From: Mactra quadrangularis | Lineage: Eukaryota > Mollusca > Bivalvia > Venerida > Mactridae | NCBI GenBank assembly: GCA_025267735.1 | Contig: CM046307.1 | Location: forward strand, 8,190,258-8,254,257 | Direction of reading: 5' to 3' | DNA: 64,000 nucleotides | Shown here: positions 35,001 through 45,521 of the stretch, piece after piece | Layout: each line of letters opens with the position of its first letter | Numbering within the stretch: position 1 is the first letter of the stretch | The notes under the pieces: generated by a model | What the model saw: only the letters and a program-made list of their open reading frames with translations | The model's database searches: none | Told to the model about the DNA's origin: nothing | Translations under genes and position numbers: made by a program

Positions 35001-38000
35001 TCATATACTTTAGTCATATTGTAAAAACTAAATTATAAAAAAATACATCAAAGTAATGAACAATATTGTCCAGACTCCAGAGATCTCCAAGGAAGATTGG
35101 ATTTATCCAAATATGTAGCCTTTTTAAATAAAATTATTATTATGATTAATATTACTTTTATTATTAATAATAAATTTTGTTATTGTGGTAGTTTGCTCAT
35201 TGTCAACAACCACAGTACTTTCTTCCGTCACACACCATACGAACTGTGGGCAATTTGGCTGGCGAAATATCGCTTTCATGAATTTGCATGAGGCAGGGGA
35301 GACCAATCTTCTTCAAATAAAATCGCATGTTACGATTAAATACTCTTCAATAATAATGACGTCATACTGGGATTTTCTTACATAAAATAGAAACCAACGC
35401 ACATGCTTATTTTCTCAAAATGGTTGCATAATTTCATTCAACATCGGCTAGTTTTTCGAAGAGGTTTCCTAGCTGAACCAATGAAACTGTTTCATCAATT
35501 ATTCATGATTAAGAGATTTTCCTCACCCAATAGCTCACGGTACATAACACAGCATAGGGGAGTAATGTATCGTGGGATAACTGACAATGTAGTTTGTTAA
35601 GATTGAGATACCTTGTATCTTTGCCATAGATTAGTAGGAGGTCCTCTAGCTACATTACCATGGATAACTAAAGCATTATAAATATTTATAAAGAATGCTA
35701 GTTTTTCTTCTCTTGTAGCTTCAGCTATATTCACTCTTAGTAACTCTCTCGTCAATCTGACATATTGTTCAAATTCTGTACTCTCAGCAATACCTTTATA
35801 TTCAACTCTCTAAAATGGAGGATAAAAACATCAACCTTTAGTCAACTCTCAAATGGAGGATAAAAACATCAACCTTTAGTCAACTCTCTAAAATGGAGGA
35901 TAAAAAAATCAACTTATAGTTAACTCACTAAAATGGAGGATAAAAACATCAACCTTTAGTCAACTCACTAAAATGGAGGATAAAAACATCAACCTTTAGT
36001 CAACTCACTAAAATGGAGGATAAAAACATCAACCTTTAGTCAACTCACTAAAATGGAGGATAAAAACATCAACCTTTAGTCAACTCACTAAAATGGAGGA
36101 TAAAAACACAAACTTTCGATGTAAAAAAACATTAGATTAAACAGCATATTACATCACCAGTACTTAGGAGCAGTGGAAGGATGCGAGCTTAGCAATCAAG
36201 AGGTCCCAGGTTTTATCCCCACTAGAGGCACTGCTTACTTCCTTGAGTAAGAAATTAACCTATAGTTGTTCCACTCAACTCAGGTGTAAATGGGTACTGT
36301 GAAGGATAGCATGCCTGAAGGTGACTCAATGATCAGGGTTTATTGTACAATAAGTATACTGAAGCAGACTTTAAGCAGCACTATCACTTCTAACTTTAAG
36401 CATTCATAAGGCTTTATTTCATTGAGTCCACCTTATAAGTGATGTATAAAGTACCTACCTTTCCGTCAGATGACAAATAACTACTATATATCTTTAATAT
36501 AAGTTTTCTTATATCTTCACCAAGTTCATGAGCTGAAATATTCCATAAATAACAGAATAATAATCATTATGGGTGTAAGTGTAAAAAAACATACTCAACT
36601 GAGAATCGGTCACAGATCATCATGGTAAGCTAATTTTGTAGCTTCTTACAAAAATGTATATGTAACTAAAGCACTTTAGTAATATACATTATTACATGCA
36701 ATTTTGCTCATAATCCAAACAGTAATAACAATAAATTAATATTCTAAAAGAAATCAATCAGTGGAAGATAAAAACATATTATTAGAATTATTCAATAATT
36801 TTTTTCTTGAATATGTTGTTTTATCACATTTGAACAAAGTAATTATTTTAAGATTAAAGTACAACAATACCAATTACCGTATATAAAACCTATGACATTT
36901 TTACCTCTGACTTTTTATACCTATGGCATTTTACCTCTGACATTTTTTACCCACATTCTTATTATATTCATTGCAGTCTTCACGAATGAATTTTCAAAGC
37001 TTCTTCTTTTACACTACTTCCAATGATATAATAGTATTTATGTCAAAGACTGGCTTGAAATCTTACATTTGTGATGTTCACTCCCTAAGTAAAACAGTTT
37101 TCATCCAATCTGAACAGAAACTATTCACAATGCAGTCTTTGAATTTAGCCACCAGGCCGAAGGCCGAGTCCGTCTTAAACACTGACGGTACGGTTAAGAT
37201 ATATGGATCACAAGACTGATTGTCTGGTGGAAATTTCAATAGCAATATAACTAAAAATGCATAATCGAACATAACACTTGCAGTTGCAAGTAAGTCAAGC
37301 AATTCTTTATTCAATGTTTATTATATAATAATATCATATATGAGGTAGAAACATAAGCAGTACAGTCTAAAATAACATTTGAACAAAATATAATTGGTAA
37401 GCCTTCGGTTCGGTAAAAGTCTTTTCGGTCTGGTAAAATTTTGGCATTAAAGTGAAAATATAAAATCTTATACATGTATAGTGATATTGCTCCATTTGCC
37501 ACTAACTTGTCAAGAAATATTCAAGTACATACGTACCTGGTCTAGGTTCACAATCAGATGATCCAGCATTCAATGCATCACTATCATCATCTTCAATAAG
37601 TTTATAATATACATCAGCATCTTGAAATGTTTCTTGTTTCTTTAATTGATGACCAAAATGACGATCTATTAAAGCTTGACCCATCTCTACAGCACGTTCT
37701 CTATCTACAATTGATAATATAAGAACATGTCTGATTTATACTTTCAATGTATTCAGGGCTTGACATTAAATGTTGTCCTATTGCCCCTGAATATATATTA
37801 TATGGGTTTAAACAAGGATCGGCGTTAGAGTGTGCAGTTGCTGTATCCAATAGAGTTAAATAAAATAAAAAATATCAACTTGTCCAAAATCAAATGCACT
37901 TGCCCGGAAGTTTAATACTCGAAAAGAAATATTGAAAACTATAATAAAAATTACTTACTACTAGTATTGATAAATAATTGACCAAAAAAAATGTTCATTG

Positions 38001-41000
38001 TTGTATATGATTGAAGTATTTAGACAACTATATTATTAAGTAAAGCTGTATTAAATAGCATATATACAGATAAAAGTACTACAAGTAGGATAGAAATATT
38101 GTTTGTTTTTTGTTGGGTTTAACGCCGTAGCAACACATTGTATAGGTCATATAACAGTGGTCAGTCAATCTACTCACTCCTCCTGGAAAGGCTAAATCTC
38201 TGGATTTAGCTGTGAACCAACTACTAAGCGGATACTTTTGTCAGTGACTGACATTTGCCCTACATAATTAAAATCATTGGTAGGAGGCAGAATGGCCGTA
38301 GAAATAATTTCATGACAAGCTCCACAAAGTATGCCCTCCCTGGAATCGAACCCACAGGCCCTTGATCAGTAGACTTGCGTGCTACCAACTGAGCAAGCCG
38401 GGCGGCTTAGAAATATTGACTTGTCCACAGACATAAATGCACAAGTCTGACAAGTCAGATATAGATATACCACACCCCTGAAGATGGTTTTGAATATAAT
38501 TGAAACTAATATGGAACTGACTATTCAAAGATTAGCAATACAGTGATATAGATTCAAATAAACGATTGGTCACAATTTTACGATAATACATTACCTAATT
38601 CTTTAGTCTTCACCACCCAGTCAACAAATTCTTTTCCAATAAAAGAGTTTTTATAAGTTCTAAATACAGATCGATGATCTCGAATCAATCCAGATTTTCT
38701 CAGATCTTTAACTAAGGCTGCATATTCATCTGGTTCACATTCTATGTCTCCAACATCTGTATTATGAAGATAAAAGTCATAAGTGGGGATTAAAGTCTGT
38801 TTCCATATACATGTTCAGCCGACTTTACAATTTTGTATGATAACCCTTGATCATTGAAATCCCATTCAGGTAGGTAATCTTTCAAAGTACCCATTTACAC
38901 CTGGGTGGAGTGGAACAAGTGTAGGTAAATTTCTTGCTCAAGGAAATTTCAAAGCAGAATAGAAACAAATAGAGCTGGGTGCTGCGAGTATAAAATAATG
39001 CAGTGGTATTTTTATAGATAATTTATTCAATAGTCAGTGACTCATACATTAACCCCACTGATTTAAATACACACTGCAGTACTTCTGTACTCAATATCCA
39101 TAACAACAGATATCTGTATGTATAAACAAATATTAATTATTCAAATCAGTGGGGTTAACATATGACAAATTAATAAAATGCACCCCTATTTATCATTTAG
39201 CATAAAACAGACCCCACAAAAATTATTGTATACACACATATATAGTAGGGCTGTCACGATACGCAAGAACCGACCAGCGATATATTGCAATTCGCCGTCA
39301 TCGTATCACAATACGTACCACGATATATTGTGGGCTTTAGATTCGTTGTTCCTCCGCTGTATTTAAAAGAAAAATTGCAAATCTTATATGTAGGTACTGA
39401 TAGAATCTAGCCTCTTTAAGTATTTACAGTCATTTAGGACTGAGACGCGCCCCAATCAGTTAAATTCTTGCAACTTCAGGTTAGATTGAATGAACAATGG
39501 AAAAACTGACGTTTCGCTACTTTTATTTCGCGAAGGAAAGAATTTTCCAATGAAATAAAAATATCGCCAAATACTGGTACATTAAAATCGTACCGGGGTA
39601 TGTATTGCTGCAGTTGCATATTGCAATATACCAGTATACCAGTATATCGTGACAGCCCTAATATATAGTATGTGTGTACAGAATATTTTATGTGGGATCT
39701 GTTTTATGCTGGCAGCACTGGCACCTGAGTCCTCACATTCTTTTAATACGCACACATATGATATTTTGATAACAAACACAATTAAAGCTCACTCCCGAAT
39801 ACATTACCGTGTACAAGTATATATATAACTATAGGCCTACTTTCATTATATATAACATAAGGTAGCGTAAATGCACAGGGAACTATATAAAGGGATGTAC
39901 ACATTACTTTATGATCATAAGATATGAACTCTGGTGCCAGTGGCTGGTAAGCAACAACAAAGTAAAGAATATATGTCAGTAAATCAACTATATAATGATT
40001 ATATACCATATTTGTACAGCACTCTTTTGATATTGAATATTATGTCCAAAAGCGCTTAACAATCATTCGCATAAGTATTAATACATTTAAATGTAATTTA
40101 ATGTTCAGAGATGCTACAAAACAAAAAATGATAAAATGAATACTAATGAAAAGAAAGGATCAGTGATCATAGTAGTTAAAAAACAAGTAAGGTTTTAATT
40201 TAAAATATTTCAAGAATGGGCACACTCGAGTTGTTGAGTGAGTCCGGTAGGGTATTTAACATGTTTGGCGCTCCAAGACTGAAACTAGACACAAACCTGA
40301 TGATACAGCAGTAGATGGATCAGGTACAGGTGGTGATTTATCGCCTGCCGGTGTAGATCTTATATATTCTACTGCTTCTCTCCATTTTTCTTCATCTTTT
40401 ATCTGTAGACAAAATAATATGGTTTAAGGAGACAATTAGTTAATGAAATTCTAAATCAGATGAAGAACAAAATGTTTACAAAGTGGCTCAAAGAGTTTTG
40501 TAAGCCACAACAGTTACTACTCATATTGTGTCAGTCAGTCAACCTACCAATTGTCCCTAAATCCAGGCATGGCATGCATATGCCTTTTCTTGGAGAGAGG
40601 AAGTTTATCCTAACTGTTTAATTTGGCACTCTGGGGAACCAGGTAGCAGACTCTATGGTGAGAAGTTTCTTTTAACAATGATCTCAGATTGTATTGTTTA
40701 TTACTGGAGAACCAGGAAGCAGATTCCAGAGAGTGCAGTTTGTATGAACAAGCGAAACAGGTGATCTAAATTGTAAGAACTTGCATGACAAGTGAGCTGA
40801 AAGTTATAAGAGTTAATACATACAAACTTAAAAAAATCACAATGAAAGTATGAGTAATTCCACAGGGACTCAAATACATTTTCTTTGATTTTCCAGATTT
40901 AAGCTAATAATTAAATGTCACATACCAAATTTTGCAGGTCATCATTTCCTCCAATATGTCTGTCATTGAAGAATATCTGAGGTACTGTTCTCTTCTGTGT

Positions 41001-41165
41001 CCTCGTCTGCATCTCCTGCCTGGCTTGAGGATATTTGTCTAATGTGACATCAGTGTATGGTATCTCATGTTCATTTAGTGTATTTTTGGCCCTCATGCAA
41101 TGTGGACATCCAATTATAGAATACACCAAAACTCTTCCAGCAAAATCACCACTTGAGGTTGACAT
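29023..41165 (-). CDS. Glutaredoxin-DEP-DUF547 protein, ten exons
   Basis: Minus-strand exons 41165-40926, 40402-40297, 38756-38595, 37704-37537, 36532-36459, 35809-35612, 34434-34341, 33485-33352, 29654-29511 and 29145-29023 give 480 codons. All junctions are GT/AG and all phases agree. Residues 1-80 form a glutaredoxin domain with a CPHC active site (20-23), the TVPQIFF cis-Pro loop and GGNDDL. A linker (KDEEKWREAVEYI) leads to a DEP domain (about 125-190: FRTYKNSFIGKEFVDWVV). The C-terminal half is DUF547 (EKLAFFINIYNALVIHG, FNTVRYVIGG, LVCGSKSCPPIKTYS, ILKWYSVDFG, LSYLPYDWG). DEP domains bind membranes or signalling partners, and the glutaredoxin site could bind glutathione or reduce disulfides; the DUF547 role is unknown. 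No signal peptide, so probably cytosolic. Head-to-head with DEK, starts 4.4 kb apart. Confidence 0.93.
29258..29470 (+). mobile_element. SINE family 1, diverged copy
   Basis: CACTGCTAATTTCCTTGAGC, a CCTTCCAGGTTTAAATAGG body and GATCAGGGGTTGACATAC match the SINE at 11906; the tRNA head is eroded. Lies in the last intron of the glutaredoxin-DEP-DUF547 gene. Confidence 0.75.
30975..33221 (+). mobile_element. LINE type B-related copy, 5'-truncated, interrupted by another LINE
   Basis: RT C-terminal region at about 30975-31390 (KKAARQVNVLARLYRYLDL, CPLVWHFCSHTNAEKLEK, MSTLQIGRLRQIATEVFKCL). It resumes at 32281 with TYGKKSFRFEATQVWNSLP and FGEFRRLIQTWSGYKC, then a stop, a 3' UTR and a (TTATC)n tail at 33199-33221. 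The 882 bp between are a second LINE. In the intron between the eighth and ninth exons of the glutaredoxin-DEP-DUF547 gene, on the opposite strand. Confidence 0.9.
31391..32272 (+). mobile_element. LINE type C, 5'-truncated, inserted in the LINE at 30975-33221
   Basis: Open from its first base to a stop at 32025-32027: KLLGVHVDHKLNWNKQVEMV, ILPHLDYCCTIWGNCSTELL, RAARIILDQSY and AYSGPKIWNIIPLHVRQ are the RT C-terminal region. The 3' end reads TTAAATAAAG then (TTA)n. It is flanked by ATACAACA at 31383-31390 and 32273-32280, the target duplication. The uninterrupted frame suggests a fairly recent insertion. Confidence 0.92.
34150..34275 (-). mobile_element. SINE family 1 fragment
   Basis: On the minus strand, the tRNA-like head TAGTGGTCCAGTGGAAGG, AAGAGGTC and the body CTTGAGCAAGGAAAT match the SINE at 11906. 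Short and diverged, in an intron. Confidence 0.75.
35070..35170 (+). mobile_element. LINE type C 3' end
   Basis: GAGATCTCCAAGGAAGATTG and CCTTTTTAAATAAAATTATT match the last 70 bases of the LINE at 31391-32272, followed by the same TTA-rich tail. Only the extreme 3' end was inserted or remains. Confidence 0.7.
35818..36113. repeat. 40-bp minisatellite that duplicates a splice acceptor
   Basis: Units of ACTAAAATGGAGGATAAAAA followed by CATCAACCTTTAGTCAACTC repeat seven times directly upstream (on the minus strand) of the exon 35809-35612. Each unit contains CTCCATTTTAG plus GAGTTGA, the acceptor and first exon bases. Confidence 0.93.
36155..36400 (+). mobile_element. SINE family 1 copy
   Basis: GGAGCAGTGGAAGGATGCGA, TCAAGAGGTCCCAGGTTTTA (mutated B box), CTTGAGTAAGAAATTAACC, CAGGTGTAAATGGGTACTG. 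In an intron of the glutaredoxin-DEP-DUF547 gene. Confidence 0.82.
38102..38407 (-). mobile_element. SINE family 2 with target duplication
   Basis: On the minus strand the head has A box GCTCAGTTGGTAGCACG and B box GGTTCGATTCC, the body runs to GCTACGGCGTTAAACCCAAC, and an A-rich end follows. The 11-bp TAGAAATATTG is present at both sides (38091-38101 and 38408-38418). Confidence 0.92.
38800..38955 (-). mobile_element. SINE family 1, body fragment
   Basis: Minus-strand CTTGAGCAAGAAATTTACC, CCACCCAGGTGTAAATGGG and TGATCAAGGGTTATC match the SINE at 11906 and 29.3 kb. The tRNA head is missing. Confidence 0.8.
39246..39660. mobile_element. hAT-type MITE, copy 1
   Basis: Starts TAGGGCTGTCACGATAC and ends GTATATCGTGACAGCCCTA. 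A perfect 8-bp duplication ATATATAG lies at 39238-39245 and 39661-39668. 415 bp, no ORF. In an intron of the glutaredoxin-DEP-DUF547 gene. Confidence 0.95.
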
Positions 41166-42970
41166 GTTCCTAATTACACTGTTACTTATAACTTTTTATA
41201 CAGATTTACTATGACTCCGCAAATATGTCATAAATCTATATCCTTAATCTGAACAGGAGATAATCAATTTACAAACATGTATGTGTATAATAATAGTGTT
41301 ATACATGAATATACACCCTGCTTTGAAACAGAAATACCTCAACAATATTTTGTTTTCACAATAAAATGATCAATAATCATATAGATATAGTCAGAATTTA
41401 CTTCAAGTTCATGTAATCCTCCAAAGCTAGTCTTGTGTTAACAAGCTGGACTTCCACACAATGTCAAATATGTACGGTAAAGACTTTCAAAAATATTTCA
41501 GTAGGCCTAGTATCAGATGAAATCATCAATCCATAACAAGTTAAACTAAATTAATTATGTACGAGGGTTTATAAATCCGTACAGAATTACAAGGAAGTGA
41601 AAGGTCATATTTCAGGACATGTTCAGCCTCAAATAATTTAAAGTAGTACACTGATAACGATGTTTATAACAAGCATCATCACATGTTTTAAACATCAAAT
41701 ATCAAAGGCGTTCTGTTTGACGAAGGTGGTATGTCCTGGTTTATATAGTATCTTGCTTTTTATAGATTATTTCCAAAAATTACCGACGTCTAATTAATTA
41801 TAAAAGGGAGATAACCATAATTCAATCGAATGGTCTAAAAGAACGTAAACCGTTTGACCTGGAAATCGTCACATGTAAACTATCGGGAAAGTATAGTGTG
41901 GGGATAATAATCAATCTTTTTTTAAATACAGAAAACAAACAATTGGCTTTGTTGACATAAAGGTGATCTAATCAATAAAATGTCATGTAAAGTTATAGTA
42001 ACAAATATGATATTATATCGAGACATTCATATATAATATATTCAATTTTTAATGAATTAGATCATTTAACTACCTTCTACATGTGTTCCCTCTCAATTAC
42101 ATTACAGTTTACATTGAACATTTTAAAAACCAGGATAAACTTAACAAATCATATGTAAACTGCCAGCAGCAATAAACATGCATGTGTGGATGAAGTGGAC
42201 TCCAGGTGCACTTTGTGTAAACTTTAGTTATGTGAACTCAATTGTATGTCTATGTGCCCCATTATCTCCAGATTTCAAGTTTGCCATTTCGTTTTAGCCA
42301 TTCACTCATGTTTCGCTTATTTTTACAATTATCAAAGGCATCTTATTATATTTATCATATTATATTTATGTTTAATGCTGGGCCAAAGACTTGGCCGGTT
42401 GCGTAACTTAAACTCTAAGTAATTGAGTAAAATCAGCTAGTGTTTGTAATAGATTAACTTTCTACGTGAATAATGCTAGTAAAGGCAAAGGCCGCATGGT
42501 GGATAAATACAGAATACTATTTTAATACAATTTATTAAACAATTTATCAACTTTCCTCCAAATTATGTTTTTATTCAATGTATTGATCGGAAGCGAGACG
42601 TTACATTACATATACAACATGTACGTAACCCTGTTGAATTTGAATGGAAAGCGCGAATTTACTATGATCCAAACATGAAAGGGTTTCAACTGTTCAAGGT
42701 GAATATCTTCCTGATAAAATCTGGAAATTTGAATGTACCACAGCAAAAATATTGCTTTGTAGGCTAATTATGTTTCACCAATTTTCGTTGAATGTCCGAA
42801 ATGTAAGAACTCTTGAAAATACACTTACGGACTTACACCTGGCTATGTTTTGTTTAGTAAATGACGTCCATAGAAACATTCTTTGGAATAAATTATTGGA
42901 TGTAATAAGTCATGATCTATTCGTATATTTCAGTAATAAAACTCCATCTTTTCAACTGTTGGATATGTTC
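41166..42970. other. Upstream region of the glutaredoxin-DEP-DUF547 gene
   Basis: No gene or repeat recognised; AT-rich. By position it contains the minus-strand promoter. Confidence 0.5.
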
Positions 42971-42997
42971 ATATGCGGCTCCAGGATTTTCAGTTAC

Positions 42998-43040
42998 GGG
43001 GGGGGGGGGGGGGGGCGGAAAATTCAAGTTACGGGGGGGG
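42998..43040. repeat. Poly-G run (18 G, then 8 G)
   Basis: Eighteen consecutive G at 42998-43015 and eight at 43033-43040; a strong G-quadruplex candidate and a likely assembly-length uncertainty. Confidence 0.95.
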
Positions 43041-43180
43041 AGGCGGGAAATGAACAAGCAGACTGGGGGTCTAGGGGCCGTATTTTAGGGCCCACTATAT
43101 ATATGGGTATGGACAAAACAGTAGCAGAGGTATAATACGGCACTTGTACTACCTTGCCTTCAAGCTAGCTTTTATGACGA

Positions 43181-43241
43181 CGTGGTAGAGTGTCCGCTTA
43201 CGACTCGAGAGGTCGTAGGTTCGAATCCTAGTTCGGACCAT
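43181..43241 (+). tRNA. tRNA-like unit in LTR 1
   Basis: D arm, anticodon arm and T arm sequences are in order and correctly spaced. The acceptor stem does not pair, so it is a tRNA-derived Pol III unit rather than a usable tRNA. The loop TCGAGAG is the same as in SINE family 1. Confidence 0.55.
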
Positions 43242-43436
43242 GGATTTTCATCGGGTTACATTTGGCGCCCAACGTAAATAACCCACTAGGAGTTGTGTGA
43301 TTGCACCCGTAGATAGTCCCACAGGCAATCAAGCTCACAGAATTCGAGGACGAATTCTGTTAAGGAGGGGGTGTGTGTAGCAGAGGTATAATACGGCACT
43401 TGTACTACCTTGCCTTCAAGCTAGCTTTTATGGTGA

Positions 43437-43497
43437 CGTGGTAGAGTGTCCGCTTACGACTCGAGAGGTCGTAGGTTCGAATCCTAGTTCGGACCAT
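43437..43497 (+). tRNA. tRNA-like unit in LTR 2
   Basis: Same sequence as the unit in LTR 1; two changes lie just before the A box (GGTGACG for GACGACG). Confidence 0.55.
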
Positions 43498-43919
43498 GGA
43501 TTTTCATCGGGTTACAAAACCTTGACCAGGGGTTCAGGGTGGCTGCGATCCCTAAAGCTCATTTCTAAGGGATTCAGGCACATTTACAGAACCTAAACTA
43601 TCCTTTCCTAGGGTATACGAAAAAGAGTCTAAATTTATATATCATATATTTTTTACAGCCGTTGGACCATATTAAAATTTTACAAATACTTAGAAGGAAT
43701 TTTCCAAAGACTCCTTGAATTTTTTTAACGTTGTGTCATTGTATTAGTGTAGTTCCAGTCTTGTTATTAATTGCACTGGTAGCGTGCGAAAGTTTTTGAC
43801 ATTTTTATATTTATATATATTTTCGTTTAATATCATATTTTATTATATATAAAAACCCTTTGCTTTGGCAAATTTAGGGGGACGTACGCCGGGTCCCCCC
43901 AATGGATCCGCCTATGATG

Positions 43920-45430
43920 TTTACAGGTTTTGCTAGATTTTAGATCTAATACTAGTAACCAAAGAGTAATTTTAATGTGTTATAAACATTCTTAAAATTT
44001 ATCCATGTGATAGATATAAAAAAAAATTTATATACATATAAATCATTGTATATTCCTTTACAATGATTCATATGATCCTGAAACTATTGATGTAAAAACA
44101 TACTTGTGTATTACATCTTATAACAGTGAAAACATTTAATGAGTAAACAGTACAATGAATCATATTTTACATTTAAAACATGATAATTTTGTGTCCAGGG
44201 AATATGTGTAAAAATTGAAAAATAAGTCAGGGAAAACGTGAAATGATAATCCCTAGAAAATTTCAGGGTTTACATGTATTCCCTGACAGAATTTTACGTA
44301 GCTGGGGATTACATGAAATCCCTAAATTTCAGAGATTACGTGAAATCCCTAGTAACACACGTTCCCTGTAACATATATACATAGTACTTAATGTCTCTAA
44401 TTGTGCTGTTTACTCTTGTCTTACAACTTTTGCTTTTGTTCTGTTCGACAATGGTAACTGTTCTGTTGTTATGTCCTGGTTTGATAAATTAGTGTATAAA
44501 TAACCCTAATGAGATTGATCACTAATGTGAAATACAAATATATTAGAATTAAGACACAACACGTGTTACTACTCTAAAGATTTATCAGTGGGTTTTAAAT
44601 ATTGAAGTAGCTTACTGAGCATGCGTTAACATATACATAATTATATAGATAACATATAGAACAGTAACTACAGTAACACTTACAACAGAAACAACGCCAT
44701 CTATGAAAAATGGCATCTATGAAAAAGAAATAAATACCACAAATTTATCATGATTTAAATGGAAAATATGATGCATAGTGCTGTAAAGTTTTACTTATTA
44801 GATTTTTCACTGTTATGCATTGATACTTCTGTAATGTGGATGCAATTATAGTATTATAGCTTGGGTTTTCAAAGCAACGATATAAACTGTTATGAATACT
44901 ATAATATACTTAAACATATAATAATAATTGATTAACTATCATAAGAAGTTTTAAAAATTAAGTTACACCTGGTTACAAGCAGGGAATTAAATGTTATCTA
45001 TGTCTCTGCTGTAAGTGGGAAATATGATTGCGTAATAAAACCACAGGAAATTGACATTATGTATTGTACCTTGAAAAATAACCCTTTTTCTTTTTATTAT
45101 AAGAAAGGGGATGGCTTTCAAAGTACGATACAGCTAGAAGTCGAACTCCTGTGGTAAAACTATTGTCACCGATGCAGCATAGGCCCTATGAAGTTGTTTG
45201 CCATATAGATCTATAGTCCTTCAATTGAGAATGAAAAATCTATTTACGGAAATTACCGAATAGTTACGTCTGAGATTAAGGTCAAATTTGAACTCTATTA
45301 AATATATTAATTGATATTCAAAGTCGGAAATTGACGAATTATCACGGGTTTTCCTATTTTGTTTGTTAATCGTTTTGCTCAATTATCCTCTTTCCGCTTC
45401 TATCGGACGTAAAGCGCACCCGACTTTTGT
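43920..45430. other. Intergenic stretch upstream of DEK
   Basis: AT-rich, no gene recognised. Confidence 0.5.
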
Positions 45431-45441
45431 AACTCGTTTTT

Positions 45442-45477
45442 GATTGGACGAAATTCGGAGTTCGCCATTTTACCGCG
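45442..45477 (+). promoter_or_regulatory. DEK proximal promoter: inverted CCAAT, YY1-like and E2F-like sites
   Basis: GATTGG (inverted CCAAT, NF-Y) at 45442-45447, GCCATTTT (YY1-like) at 45464-45471 and an overlapping TTTTACCGCG (E2F-like) up to 45477, 45-80 bases before the DEK start codon. No TATA box in the usual place. NF-Y and YY1 control of human DEK is reported, so the arrangement may be conserved; this is inference from short motifs. Confidence 0.5.
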
Positions 45478-45521
45478 ATATTTTAAGAAAGCTTTTTAAC
45501 GAAGAAATTTTAAAGAAAAAC

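Larger units (their letters stand above)
43120..43516 (+). mobile_element. Miniature LTR retrotransposon (TRIM-like) with tRNA-like sequence in each LTR
   Basis: Two 141-bp direct repeats, 43120-43260 and 43376-43516, differ at three positions and end GGGTTACA. The 115-bp inner part begins, two bases after LTR 1, with TGGCGCCCAACGT (43263-43275), a tRNA-complementary primer-binding-site form. It ends with a purine tract AAGGAGGGGG (43362-43371) just before LTR 2. AAAC flanks both sides (43116-43119 and 43517-43520). Each LTR contains TGGTAGAGTGTCC (A-box-like), a perfect 5-bp anticodon stem ACGAC/GTCGT with loop TCGAGAG, and a perfect B box GGTTCGAATCC. No coding capacity, so it would depend on proteins of another LTR element. 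A tandem SINE is the main alternative, but it would not explain the binding site and purine tract. Confidence 0.82.
42976..43915. mobile_element. Probable DNA-transposon remnant with G-rich interior, host of the LTR element
   Basis: Left end GCGGCTCCAGGATTTT and right end CCAATGGATCCGCC are imperfect inverted copies. An 18-G run follows the left end, and C-rich CCGGGTCCCCCC precedes the right end. Part of the interior (43515-43675) matches 23500-23650. The 397-bp LTR element at 43120 is inserted in it. Ends tentative. Confidence 0.45.

Noticed and set aside
36971..37219. 82-codon frame in an intron (RPKAESVLNTDGTVKIYGSQD)
   Set aside because: Has the look of a short repeat-derived segment but no family was recognised; not supported as a gene.
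42752..43135. 127-codon frame that ends in Gly-rich sequence
   Set aside because: It runs through the poly-G tract and into the LTR element; it is not a gene.
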